DNA from: Chara braunii | Taxonomy: Eukaryota; Streptophyta; Charophyceae; Charales; Characeae | NCBI GenBank assembly: GCA_003427395.1 | Contig: BFEA01000073.1 | Span: 178,310 to 201,052, forward strand | Direction of reading: 5' to 3' | DNA length: 22,743 nucleotides | Shown: positions 9,361-18,705 of the stretch, one piece after another | How positions within the stretch are numbered: position 1 is the stretch's first letter | Layout of the letters: each line of letters begins with the position of its first letter | Notes under the pieces: model-generated | The model's database searches: none | What the model was told of the DNA's origin: nothing | What the model saw: only the letters and a program-made list of their open reading frames with translations | Translations under genes and position numbers: made by a program

Positions 9361-9500
9361 TCCCCGACACTTGTCCCGCCGATACTTGTCCCGCCGGTGG
9401 TCCCGCCGACACTTGTCCCGCCGGTGGTCCCGCCGACACTTGTCTCGCCGGTGGTCCCGCCGACACTTGTCCCGCCGGTGGTCCCACCGGTACTTGGCCC
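9361..9500. repeat. 27-bp minisatellite, ~4-5 copies
   Basis: GGTGGTCCC recurs at 9396, 9423, 9450 and 9477, exactly 27 bp apart, with CCGCCGACACTTGTCCCG between. The preceding ACTTGTCCCGCC units at 9368-9395 are truncated copies. A 27-bp unit keeps every frame open (for example a nine-residue Asp-Thr-Cys-Pro-Ala-Gly-Gly-Pro-Ala repeat), which explains the overlapping frames on both strands here. Confidence 0.93.
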
Positions 9501-9952
9501 AAAATGCCATTAACTTTACTTAGTCTCATATGGTCCTCCATACTTTTCCTTGTGGTGTCTCGATCTCTCGTTGCGTTTCCCACCCCATGGCTGCCTCATT
9601 TCTAGTCTCTTTCTGTGTCCCACATGCGCCGGTCTTTCCGGCCGTGGCCTTTTACTTGGCTCATGGCCCTTTGACCCTTTTTACGTTGTACTCCGGTGAC
9701 CCTCTTGGCCCCGTGCTGTGTTCTCATGTGTCGGTGCCCCAACACTATTTTCTTGACCTCCTTGACTTCTTTCTTCCTGCGGCGCACAACCCAGAATATT
9801 ATTTTTCCGGCGGTCCTTCTTCTTTCAGGAAGAGGGACCGCCTTTACTATTCTCTTGCGGCCCCTTATCTGCTTGCTGTTCTTCAAATCTCTTCTTGGTC
9901 CGGCGGTTCCGGCGGCCCAGGACATTCTCTAGGGCCCTAGGTGCCGACACAT
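9501..9952. other. Intergenic, no gene seen
   Basis: Pyrimidine-rich sequence. A 136-codon plus-strand frame (9530-9940) has no recognisable motif, and overlapping frames exist on the minus strand. I do not call a gene. Confidence 0.5.
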
Positions 9953-10082
9953 ATGCCTTAGCCTTCCATCCTTCCTATCTCTCTTGCTTCCAATTTTCTC
10001 TGTTGTGCACAATTCTGATGCCTTAGCCTTTCATCCTTCCTATCTCTCTTGCTTCCAGTTTTCTCTGTTGTGCATAATTCTG
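9953..10082. repeat. 65-bp tandem duplication, 2 copies
   Basis: ATGCCTTAGCCTT, then CATCCTTCCTATCTCTCTTG, CTTCCA and TTTTCTCTGTTGTGCA are present twice with a 65-bp offset (starts 9953 and 10018). The few differences include C/T in the first block and A/G in TTCCA(A/G)TTTT. Confidence 0.92.
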
Positions 10083-10864
10083 TTGTATACCATCTCTCAA
10101 GGGTCATGACTTGTCTCAGGACCCACATGTCTCGATACATTCCCCCCCACTCATTCACGATGTCCTCATCACGCACCAGTCAGTAGTTAATGGGGGAAGC
10201 GGCTTGGGGAACGGTGGATAAGGGCGGGGGAGTAGGATGAGATAGGTGGTTAGCTTGTTAGGGTCCTTCTTGGTTTTTTCTCCTGCTTTGTCGTGGTTAT
10301 CTGTCTTTTGGCTCATGTAGTCCGTGCTTCTTTCCCAAGCCCGACCATTCTTATTATATCAAATATTTGACTTTTTTTCCGTTCAATCCACGTTTCTTTC
10401 CTAAGCTTAGCCATCCAAAGGCGTCATGCAATCCACCTTTCGGACCGCGCATTCCGCGTTTCTGGCCACCTTTTCCCCCCACTTAAATGCGATGATCCCC
10501 TCTTTGCTGGCCTTGTGCCTGCCCGGTTCAGTCATTTTTCAAGTCTGGTTTGTTCCTCTCTTTGGTCTTATCCGTAGTTTACCCCTTCTGTTTGTCTTTT
10601 GCTGACCCTTCCCGTATTTGGTCTCATTTAATGTCCCCAACCTCCTCTTAGGCTTCCCTTATTCATTCTCATGTAGTCTCTTCCCGTGCTTTTCATGGCC
10701 ATTTTGCTAGGCCTCTCGAGTTCTTCTCAAGTCATTTCTTGTGATCCCTCAGTCTTATTCTGCGAGCTTCCTCAATCCCTTCTTTGACAGTTCCTTATAT
10801 GACCCCTTTGGTTCTCCAAACAAGCTTATCTCGGGTATATATTTAAACAATTTCTCATGCAAAA
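10083..10864. other. Intergenic, dispersed short motifs only
   Basis: No gene is supported. A CCCCCACTCATTCACGATGTCC motif (seen as CCCCCCACTC and CACGATGTCC) near 10143-10163 recurs diverged near 10477-10499 and 11329-11349. CATGTAGTCC / TTCTTTCC(C/T)AAGC is repeated near 10314-10345 and 10390-10410. These point to further degraded interspersed repeats. Confidence 0.45.
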
Positions 10865-11280
10865 AAAATTGTCAGACCTTTCTCAGGCCCAGGCTCAATC
10901 AATTCTCAAATGCATCTCTTTTTGGCGTCTTGCCAGACCTTTCTCAAGCCCGACTTAGTCAATTCTCATATGGGTCTTTTTCTGGCATCTTGCCAAGCCT
11001 TTCTCAAGCTTGACTTAATCAATTCTCACATTTGTTTCTTCCTGGCGTCTTGCCATGCCTTTCTCAAGCCCAAACTTAATCAATTCTCACATGCATTTCT
11101 TCCTGGCGTCTTGCCAGACCTTTCAAAAGCCCAGGCTCACTCAATCTCACATGCATTTTTTCCTGACGTTTTGCCAGACCTTTCTCAAGCCCAGGCTCAC
11201 TCAATCTTATATACATTTTCATCGTTGACGTCTTGCAACATCTTTCTCAAGACCAAGCTCAATCAATTTGTATGCTTTTG
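10865..11280. repeat. ~60-bp tandem repeat, ~7 copies
   Basis: GGCGTCTTGCCAGACC and variants recur at about 10925, 10985, 11045, 11106, 11166 and 11227, each followed by TTTCTCAAGCCC and TCAATTCTCACATGCAT. An earlier degenerate copy starts at about 10870. The 60-bp period again gives long plus-strand frames (10741-11013 and 10910-11281) with a 20-residue repeat and no domain. I reject these as genes. Confidence 0.9.
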
Positions 11281-12340
11281 ACTGTTGTTTTCTTCGCACG
11301 CTTTGTCGTCAGGTAGATGGCACGTATTCCCCTCACTCAATCGCGATGTCCTTATCGTGTAACTGATTCTCACTTGGAGGTACGCAGACCTTGCATGCCA
11401 ACTAAGTAGACGGATGTCAGCCCATCAGACCCTAAAAGGAAGGGTGATCAGTCCCCCCCCTGCTAATAACTCACCCCATCCTCTACTTAGTCCGACGACC
11501 ACTTTCTTCGAAATGGGCGTCATCATTGAGGTACCACCTCGCGTCTGACAAGCAGGTCCAGTTCATGCCTCCTAGGACCCCGTCATACCATAAGTCGCCC
11601 TCTCGCAAATCGTTCCTCCCGAGTGGTAAGTTTTACGGATCGGACCTCTTCCTTCTCAAGAGAGTTGGGGCTCTCTATTAGTTTGCGAGTGCAGTTACGA
11701 AGACCTCGCGGGTAGTCTCCGAAACGGTTGTAATGTTCCGGCAGGGCGGTGTCAATGCCCTGTGGTGGCGGACTCCACCTGGTACCTCGGCCCGACCTTC
11801 CCCATGGACGATGCCGCTTGACTTAATGTAAGCAGCCTAGGTCCATCCCAAACGGTGAGGCCGCACCTCAATGGCGTGGCGTGTGGTTAGAGAGGGTCAA
11901 CAAAACTTAGAAGAGCAAACTTTCGGCCCATCTTGGCGCCCTGGACATTTTAAGAACTCAACGCGAGGCGCAATTTGAACCCTCCGGCTAGAGCTCGTTG
12001 CCGGAGCTGGTTTCGGATGTCGAGTATCGTAACCGATACCTTGATCCTTTAACCTTGTGTCCCACTTATGAGGAATAGGTCGCACTCCGACATTTCCCTA
12101 TGGGGTAAAGGTCTTGGGGTCTCGGTGCAGGCACCGATATCCCTCTCTCGCTGAGACCTGAGACTAAAGAAGAAGGAAGCCTCAATCTCTTGCTATTTTC
12201 ATGGTCGATCCAGCGACCTCTTTTCAATTTGCCTAGGGTCCCCTGTTTATGCAATGCAATTTCCAATCTCAGACAAACGCTCAATCCAATGTCATTTCCA
12301 GCTCTTTCTCAAGGTTGATTCTCAAGGCTGATCCGACAAC
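11281..12340. other. Intergenic, no gene seen; contains three hairpins
   Basis: No credible coding frame. Perfect inverted repeats lie at 11982-12006 (7-bp arms CTCCGGC/GCCGGAG), 12024-12039 (GTATCG/CGATAC) and 12122-12137 (TCGGTGC/GCACCGA). On the minus strand GGTTCAAATTG (11971-11981) resembles a Pol III B box. Confidence 0.5.
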
Positions 12341-12840
12341 CTCTTTTCAATGCCCCCCCTTCTTATGACCGATTTGACAATCCATCCTCAATTCTCAATC
12401 TTCATCTTTTACCAAAGTCATGTTGCATGGTCGTCCCAATCCTCATCCTTCTCATTCCGACGTCTGCCTCTTTCGACCGACCCAAGGGTCCGTTCTTTCT
12501 CAATCCTTCTCTTTCGACCCTTATCCAGGTTGTTTCCTATGACCGTCCCGACGATCTTTTTAAGAAGTTCATCCTTCTCTTTCTCATGCCTGTTTCTTGT
12601 GACCGATCTGACGACCTTTTCATTCACATCCTTCTCTTATATTCCTTTTCAAGGTTATTTCTCATGATCGACCCAACGGTCTCTTCCATTTTCATCCTTC
12701 TCTTTCAATCCATCTCATGGTTGTTTTTAGTGACCGACCCAACGACCTTTTGCTTTCTCATTTTTGTCTCTCTCATAGTTATTTCTCATGACCGACCCGA
12801 TGGTCTTTTCCATCCACATTCTCAATTATCCTTTATCAAG
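12341..12840. repeat. Degenerate ~63-bp tandem repeat
   Basis: GACCGACCC-type words recur at about 12475, 12541, 12601, 12666, 12732 and 12790 (spacings 58-66). Each is preceded by TTTCTCATG or similar and followed by a CATCCTTCTCTTTC block. The plus-strand 189-codon frame at 12427-12996 spans it and has no domain. Confidence 0.75.
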
Positions 12841-12900
12841 CAGTCACGTATGGGGACCCGAGTGCCCATTTCTAAAATGACTTTTATCATAGGTCATTTT

Positions 12901-13070
12901 GCTATTTCAAGTCGAACAACCTGGTTAGGGTCATTCTTTTTCATTCTCAAGTCGAACAGCCTGGTTAAGGTCATTCTTTTCCATTCTCAAATTTAATAGC
13001 CTGGTTAGGGCCACTTTTTTCCATTCTCAAGTCGAACAACCTGGTCAGGGTCATTCTTTTTCATTCTCAG
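12901..13070. repeat. 40-bp tandem repeat, 4 copies
   Basis: GTCGAACAACCTGGTTAGGG followed by TCATTCTTTTTCATTCTCAA starts at 12911, 12951, 12991 (diverged to ATTTAATAGC) and 13031. The spacing is exactly 40 bp. Confidence 0.95.
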
Positions 13071-13723
13071 TACTAGCGCCCGAGGAGGTGGACCTCGAGG
13101 ACACGAATCCCATCTTTTACTAGAGGGGGTTAGAAGGTGACCATCTTTATAGTTTTCTGCGTGCGGTATCTTTTCTCAATACAGTTTGTTGGTTCCAATG
13201 TCGTCATGTATACACCCGGCTTAGCATCTAGCACTCAAACGGAGGCTTTCAACCTCAGGCAGTGCTAGCCTGCCCGACCATTCAACCATAGATCAGAACG
13301 CCGGGTCCCTATGTCCTCTTCATTCTTACTCACTCTCACAACTTTGTCCCTTGCGATACAACTTTGACTTGGTTGGATTAGGCTCCTAGGGGAGGACATC
13401 CTCATGCCGCTCTACCCACATGTTCCCTAACCTCTCTTGTACTCAACTGACACTTAATGCTCTTCCTTGTTCAATCAATCCAAATTCATAGTCTCCATTC
13501 AAGGTACAATCTTTGTCTTGTCCAAAGTTAATAATTCAACCATCCCCACTTCTCTCATACCCATGTCCCTTGCCAATGCTTCTCACACGGAATCCTTTCA
13601 ATGTACCACATCAAAAAAACTTGAAAAAAGTAGCTCAAATATTGTTTTCTTGCTCAATGAGGCAGAGATTCCGACTAGTCCTCGTCCCGCTCACTCTAAA
13701 CAAGTTTATTCATACTAGTCAAA
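13071..13723. other. Non-coding; may include the 3' LTR of the retroelement
   Basis: No gene is supported. If the purine run at 13724-13736 is the retroelement's polypurine tract, the 3' LTR (minus orientation) would begin here and run leftward. I cannot find a second LTR copy in the window to prove it. Confidence 0.3.
13214..13306 (-). other. tRNA-like inverted structure
   Basis: Outer arms ACCCGGC (13214-13220) and GCCGGGT (13300-13306) form a perfect 7-bp stem, the length of a tRNA acceptor stem. Inside are CAGGC-7nt-GCCTG (13256-13272) and GAGG-7nt-CCTC (13242-13256). The minus strand reads TGGTTGAATGGT, close to a Pol III A box, and GGTTGAAAGCC, one base from the B-box consensus. The A-to-B gap is only 22 nt, and position 33 of the putative anticodon loop is not T, so it is not a canonical tRNA. 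A tRNA pseudogene or tRNA-derived SINE head is possible. Confidence 0.35.
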
Positions 13724-13736
13724 CTTTTCCCACCTC
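13724..13736 (-). promoter_or_regulatory. Candidate polypurine tract
   Basis: The minus strand reads GAGGTGGGAAAAG, 42 bases beyond the ORF-C stop, followed by TTTGACTAG. LTR retroelements prime plus-strand DNA at such a purine run just before the 3' LTR. It is supported only by position and composition. Confidence 0.3.
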
Positions 13737-13778
13737 AAATTGCGAAAATACAAAACTTTGTCAAAATACCCATTATGC

Positions 13779-14567
13779 CTAATCTCTCCTGTTGCCACTA
13801 ACCCTTTGCCGCTTGGGCGCTCGTTTGTCATCACTTTCCGTTGGTCCCTCGGCTCCCAGACCGGAGGTCAAAATTTCTCGTTTTTTCCTCACAATCTTTT
13901 GTAGTTCCTCCTCATTGTAAAAGTCTAGGGGTGTAACCGACTCCCCGACCCTCACCAATCTCCTAGCCTTAATGATCCAATCGTGTTTGATTACACTGAC
14001 CCATTGCTCAAACCAATCGCTGGGTGTCGGTCCAAATTCTTCCTCTCACTTGGAGGTTCCTTCCTTCAGCCCACTTGTTGACGGTTGTCCTTCTTCTCTA
14101 GGTCTTGAGATCTCATCCGTTTCATCGCCACTACTAATTGCAATGACCTCTTGTACCTCATCCTCACTCTCATTCTCTTCTTCATGTACGGGGCTGAACT
14201 CACCCGTAAAGTTATCCGGATTCAAGTTATAAGGGATGTCTACCCTTCTTTCGTATCCTCCTTCGAACTCCACATACCCTCTCTCATAACTGTCGTGCCC
14301 ACTTCGTTCGTAAGGCATACTTTGTCTTTCTTCTTCCCTTCTTTCACAACTGCCCTGCATACTTTGCCTTACTTCATCTCTTATCTCCTCCACTCTCTGC
14401 TCCTCCCTTTCCTTTTCGGACAAGGGCTGCAATTTTCTGTCTTCCTTAAGGGGCGAGGGTTTGCTGACCAACAACTTTTTTTTTTTCTCCCTAGCGTCCA
14501 TCTTGGTTGTACTCGAATAAACAGTACCGGTTTTTGTCTGTCTCGTGGTCTCTCGGACCTTTGCCAT
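13779..14567 (-). pseudogene. ORF-C: unrecognised ORF downstream of pol, one internal stop
   Basis: Starts at an ATG (14565-14567) and runs 263 codons to TAG (13779-13781), with a single in-frame TGA at 14046-14048. The first 173 codons are hydrophilic and charged, rich in Lys, Glu, Arg and Ser, with an acidic stretch near residues 125-155 (EEENESEDEVQEV). After the TGA the frame stays open for 88 codons. That part is more globular, with Trp-rich DWFEQWVSVIKHDWI, then LDFYNEEELQKIVRKKRE, and ends in a basic KRAPKRQR that looks like a nuclear localisation signal. It lies in the same orientation as pol, about 509 bp after the pol stop. I recognise no family. It may be an extra retroelement ORF or a captured host fragment. 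Confidence 0.6.
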
Positions 14568-15075
14568 TCATCTTCAAAGGGCGTGTTAGCGCGGTTGACA
14601 TCGTTCTTGTTATTGAGTTTCATCTTATCTTAAACTTCTCCTGTGCCTGTCATCACAAGGAAAACAGAAGCCCAGTCTATATCCCCAAGGCGGAGCCCTG
14701 TCCACGTAGTAAAAAAAAGACAACTTCCCATTCCCTTATGGTGTCAGCGTTCCCTCAATTTTCAAGGATGCACCTCTTGCCCCAGTTTCCTTCATGCACA
14801 ACCATATAGTGAATCATTTCGTGTTTCTCACTCGAATCACATCCATCCTTCTCAGAGCTATGATACATTGCCTCAGACAACCATCCCTTACAAAAACTAT
14901 AGTACAATGCCCAGACGTTCATCCCAATATCATCCATCCGTCACAAAAACTATGATACAATGCCCCAAGCATTCCAACCGCGTTACTCAACCCACGCAAC
15001 CCTTGCCCATAAACGCAGTCCAAAACCATCCCCAAGGGAAATCAATACACATCACAGATAAGTTCTCGTTGGAAC
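14568..15075. other. Spacer between pol and ORF-C
   Basis: No coding frame is supported on the minus strand. Three degenerate copies of CTATGATACAATG lie at 14857, 14896 and 14949. The plus-strand 170-codon frame at 14643-15155 runs antisense into the pol end and looks like a chance frame. Confidence 0.45.
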
Positions 15076-16383
15076 TTATTCCGGCGTTTCCTCAGTTTCC
15101 TTATCCTGAACCTCTTGCAACCATTGTTCCACTGGATCCCGACTTAGAAATCTGACCAGTCGTTATCCTGGAAGCGGCCCTTTCATCCTGGTTCCATCCA
15201 AATCTTCCAAATCAAAAGTGTTCATCCGTAGTCTCTTGGCGACCCTGTAGGGGCCCTTGAATCTCCCTCCCAATTGTCCTGACCAAGTACTTTCTAGTGT
15301 CGAGTTTCTGACTAGGACCATTTCCCCCACCTATAGTGGTTCTTTTTTTATGTTCTTCAGTTGATCTCACATTGCCTTGTCTTTCATCCTGCTATCCAGA
15401 ACCTGGTTCACTACTTCTTTCATTGTATCCTCAATTTGGACAATCTATTGACATCTAGCCTCGATCAATTGCTCCGTCGTCAAGCGCGGGTCATCATCCA
15501 ACCTATTCCAAGTTGATACTAGGGCTTCCACTGGAAAGTCAATTTCCCTCCCACACCAAAACTCGACTGGGATGCAACCTGTAGTTCTCTTCGGAGTCAC
15601 GTTTTCTGCGAACATGGCCTGCTTGAGGTACTTGGGCCAATTGCTGAGATCGTCTGCTACTAACTTTGAAATCGTGTTTTTCAGGGTCCAGTGTCCTCTC
15701 TCCACAGGCGCGTTAGCGTCCAGGTGGTATGACTCGATAAACTTAATGGGCACCCCAAGTCTTTTGCAGGTGCTCAACACGTCCTGATTTACGAACTCTG
15801 TCTCATTATCATCTATGAATCTTCTGATGACTGGGTGCCTTAGTTAAAAGTCATCGATCCAGTTTGCCACTGCCGATCCGGTTTTCTTCGTAAGAGTTAC
15901 TGCCTTCACAAACCCACTAAGATGATCTCTAGCGTGAAGTATGTATCGGTATCCTTTCATAGATTCGGGCATGACCACGAGATCGAGGTGAACCAGATGT
16001 CCTGGTCCTAGCAGCCGTGTGGACCTCAACGGTTAAAAAAAACGGGTCGTACTCCGCTCTTGACAGATCAAACAGGTATGGCAATGTGTAGCGACCATAC
16101 TCCCCATTCTCGGTCAGAAGTAGAGTGACGCTATTTTTGGCAGCGTTCCTTTTGAGGAGCAATGTCCTCCTGCCAATCCATCGTGCATCGCCTGAATTAT
16201 GTTCACCTGCCTGGATCGTCCGCACACGACCCTTCTAGGCATTGAGCCTTCCTCCTTCCTGAATAAATGCCTATTCCTCAACACATACTTATCACCCTCT
16301 TTTCTAACCTTGACGTTAACCTCCCCAACTTCCTTATTCCCTACTAGCAATAGACCGATCTCCTTGAAGACCCTATCGTACAT
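15076..16383 (-). pseudogene. Integrase region of pol (HHCC, DDE, GPY), stop-ridden
   Basis: One reading frame of 436 codons runs from 16383 to TAA at 15076-15078. It carries seven internal stops (16114, 16033, 15844, 15445, 15367, 15331 and 15163) but no frameshift. The N-terminal zinc-binding part shows MHDGLAGGH, then HCHTCLICQ. The catalytic core has the first Asp in HLDLVVMP, the second in DDNETEF (Gly of the usual DNG replaced by Glu), and Glu in NAPVERGH. Exactly 35 residues separate the second Asp and this Glu, the D-35-E spacing of retroviral-type integrases. The C-terminal part has VGEMVLVRNS and GPYRV (15241-15255), the GPY module of Ty3/gypsy integrases. The enzyme would insert element cDNA into host DNA. 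This copy cannot make it. Confidence 0.88.
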
Positions 16384-17222
16384 CTAAATAAGGAAGAACT
16401 CTTTCCGATCCCGGCGATCTTCCTGTCCATTTTGTACCTGATTTAAAAAATACTGTTATCGCTTCTGTTCTCATGACTCGACCAAACTCATAACTGTTTT
16501 TTGTCCCCCATCTACGACCATTGCCATCAACTCTTTTTGAAACCCCACGAGGTCACCCCATGAGTCTTTCTCTTCCTTACGGTCGATCCTTGTAACTGCT
16601 CCCTCTCTCAGTTCTGCCACTATTGCGGGAGACCCCTTCTCCAACGCCTTGATCAATAATTCCCCGAATCTGTGAGCAGGCTCCACCATCTCGTTATCTA
16701 CCACAAGGGTGTCCCCCTCATAATCGAGGAATGCGCCGATGGGTTCCGCGTCTTCTACTCCTTTCGGTGTAATGCAAACCCTGCTCAGGCCATCGACCCT
16801 ATTCCTAAGGCTGGTGATACGCTCGATTTTGTAATCGAACTGCCAAATGAACCTCACACATCTTCCTACTGTCCGATGTATGGGCTTGTAGTTCTTTAAT
16901 GCGCCCACGATATTTGTCGGATCAATCCTTAAGATGAACCGCCTCCTGAAGAGGTAAGCCTGGAAGGTCTTGAGACAGTGGAGGATGGTCAGCACCTCCT
17001 TTTTGAATTGAGAGTAGCGACGCTCAGCTAAGTTCAGCGTCCTACTTTCGAATCTGATGGAGTTTTCCCTCTTATCAGGACACCTCCCACAGCTAGTGGT
17101 CCCCCATCGGTTTTAAGCACAAAAGGGCGTCCTACCTCATCATTAAAACATGGAGCAGCCAGAGATGTGAATATGTTTCTTAGCACCTGGACGGCGGTTT
17201 CTCTCTCCTCCGTCCAGTCCAT
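16384..17222 (-). pseudogene. RNase H region of pol
   Basis: RNase H degrades the RNA strand of the RNA:DNA hybrid. 17222-17034 begins DWTEERETAVQVL and contains VLKTDGGPLAVGGVLI, where the Asp (17106-17108) is the expected first catalytic residue. A frameshift near 17045-17080 moves to the frame of RT and integrase: RFESRTLNLAERRYSQFKKE (catalytic Glu), then LRIDPTN, FIWQFDYKIERI and LRNRVDGLSRV, the usual end of a Ty3 RNase H. After the domain the frame continues in an acidic linker to a stop at 16471 and two more stops (near 16455 and 16387) before the integrase. Confidence 0.85.
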
Positions 17223-18030
17223 TGTTCCTTTTGCGAATCATAGCTCGAATGGGTTCCGCGATCTTCACGAAACCTTTGATAAAAATGCTCCACAACCCTA
17301 CAACCCCTAGGAATGTCCTTACTTCTGTTGTGGTGCATAGGGGTGTTCGCCATTGCGAGATTTTGTCGGTTTTGGTTGGATCGGGCTTCCTTTCATATGA
17401 GCCGCAACGAAAGCCCATGATGGTCACTTACGGAACAACAAGGATGCTCTTGGGTCCACTGACGGTAATGTTGTATTCCAAGAACCTGCGGAGAAACTCC
17501 TTGATATCCTGCAAGTGGTCCCACGCAAACTTCCGTATTCCGGACTGAACTTTCGTCTCATTCTTCTCTCGTGCGCCCTTGATCAGATTGTTGTCAATGT
17601 AAGGCTTACACTTCGCTGGAAACATATCCCGAACAACTACGAGCATCCTTCTCTGTGCTTCCGCCACAGCATTGGTGAAGCCCATAGGAGTCACTTGCAT
17701 TTGCAGTTGGCCTATTCGCGTGTGCATGGCTGTGTAGGGTCTATCCGGGCATCCAGCGGGAGCTGATCGTATCTGGAATAGAGGTCTACCAACGAGTAAA
17801 TGTTTCGCCCGACGTGGGATTCTACCAGCAGGTCCACTTGAGGCAGCGATCCTGCGTCCCGGATGGTGACAGCATTTGACTTCTGCAGATCTTGAATTCA
17901 CTTGAGCGTCTTGTTAGGCTTTCGGAATACGAACTATTTATTCGCGTACGGCGATGCTGTGGGTTCTGCCACGAAGGAGTCCATCTTTGCTCTAAGCAAT
18001 TCTGTCACTTTTCTTCTATTCCTAAATCGT
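17143..18030 (-). pseudogene. Reverse transcriptase region of pol, catalytic Asp lost
   Basis: The RT starts near 18010 (VTELLRAKMDSFVAEPTASP), then FVFRKPNKTLK, IQDLQKSNAVTIRDAGSLP and NIYSLVDLYSRYDQLPLD, where the first catalytic Asp lies in LVDLYS. In-frame TAG and TGA codons interrupt this part. A frameshift near 17740 leads to TAMHTRIGQLQMQVTPMGF and the active-site box at 17587-17601, which reads YIDNN where Ty3 RTs have Y-x-D-D. The second metal-binding Asp is therefore Asn. The thumb/connection part GFRCGSYERKPDPTKTDKI and FLGVVGLWSIFIKGF follows in the same frame. Another frameshift near 17225 enters RNase H. Confidence 0.9.
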
Positions 18031-18705
18031 AAGCAAGTCCATTGTCATTCTAACATTCGTGATCAACTGTGTGGATCCTGACCGGAGGTATCAACTTTGC
18101 GTCTAATCGCCCCTTCCGATGGTCATTGAAGGCAAATGTTAGGTGAAATTATTGACATGCTTCCCTAATCAAGCGTGTTTCCTGCTCTGTTAAGAATCCC
18201 TCCACCCCTATCTTCATGGTCTCTGCTACTTCACATGGTATTCGATGCCCCTCCGTTTCCCTTCTTTCTCTGATCACCCAGATAACTTCTTCCTCCCTTT
18301 CCATGACTTCTTCCTTTGTTGTCTCTACCAAGATCAAAACAGGCTTAGCCTTCTTTCCTACTCGCTTGTACTTGCGAACGCTTCCTTCCGGGATCTTTCA
18401 AAAATGAACAGTTGGAATCGTCCGTGGTGCTTCAGCAATTCGAGGCTGGATACTGATCAATTTTCAATTCAGGCAATAACCTTTTCGGAATTCCCCCTTA
18501 AACTTGGCGAGTGCAACATGATCCACTCCTACCTTATGGTACCTGATAGCTTCAACGAGATGAAGTAAGTCAGGGACTTCAAGTGTAATCCCCAATTTCT
18601 TATCTCGAGCCTCCTTTGGTTAGACAAAGTAGCCCCCAATTCGACCTCGGTTTCTTTCTCTATCACCATTACGCCCAAAGCCTCGTCCTCCTGTCTCCGT
18701 TTCTT
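18031..18705 (-). pseudogene. Protease-RT linker, degraded
   Basis: A 62-codon frame (18337-18149) reads VIWVIRERRETEGHRIPCE and GVEGFLTEQETRLIREACQ, followed in frame after a TAA by FAFNDHRKGRLDAKLIPPVR. The placement and the hydrophilic character fit the segment ahead of RT fingers in gypsy-type Pol. 18340-18705 has several stops and no motif I can name. Confidence 0.55.

Noticed and set aside
9218-9605. Overlapping frames with nine-residue repeats
   Set aside because: Caused by the 27-bp minisatellite, open in both directions.
10741-11281. Plus-strand frames with a 20-residue repeat
   Set aside because: Caused by the 60-bp tandem array. Indels between units shift the frame.
12427-12996. 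189-codon plus-strand frame
   Set aside because: Spans degenerate tandem repeats, is biased in Phe, Ser, Leu and Ile by C/T-rich DNA, and has no domain.
14643-15155. 170-codon plus-strand frame
   Set aside because: Antisense to the pol end and spacer, with degenerate repeats and no motif.
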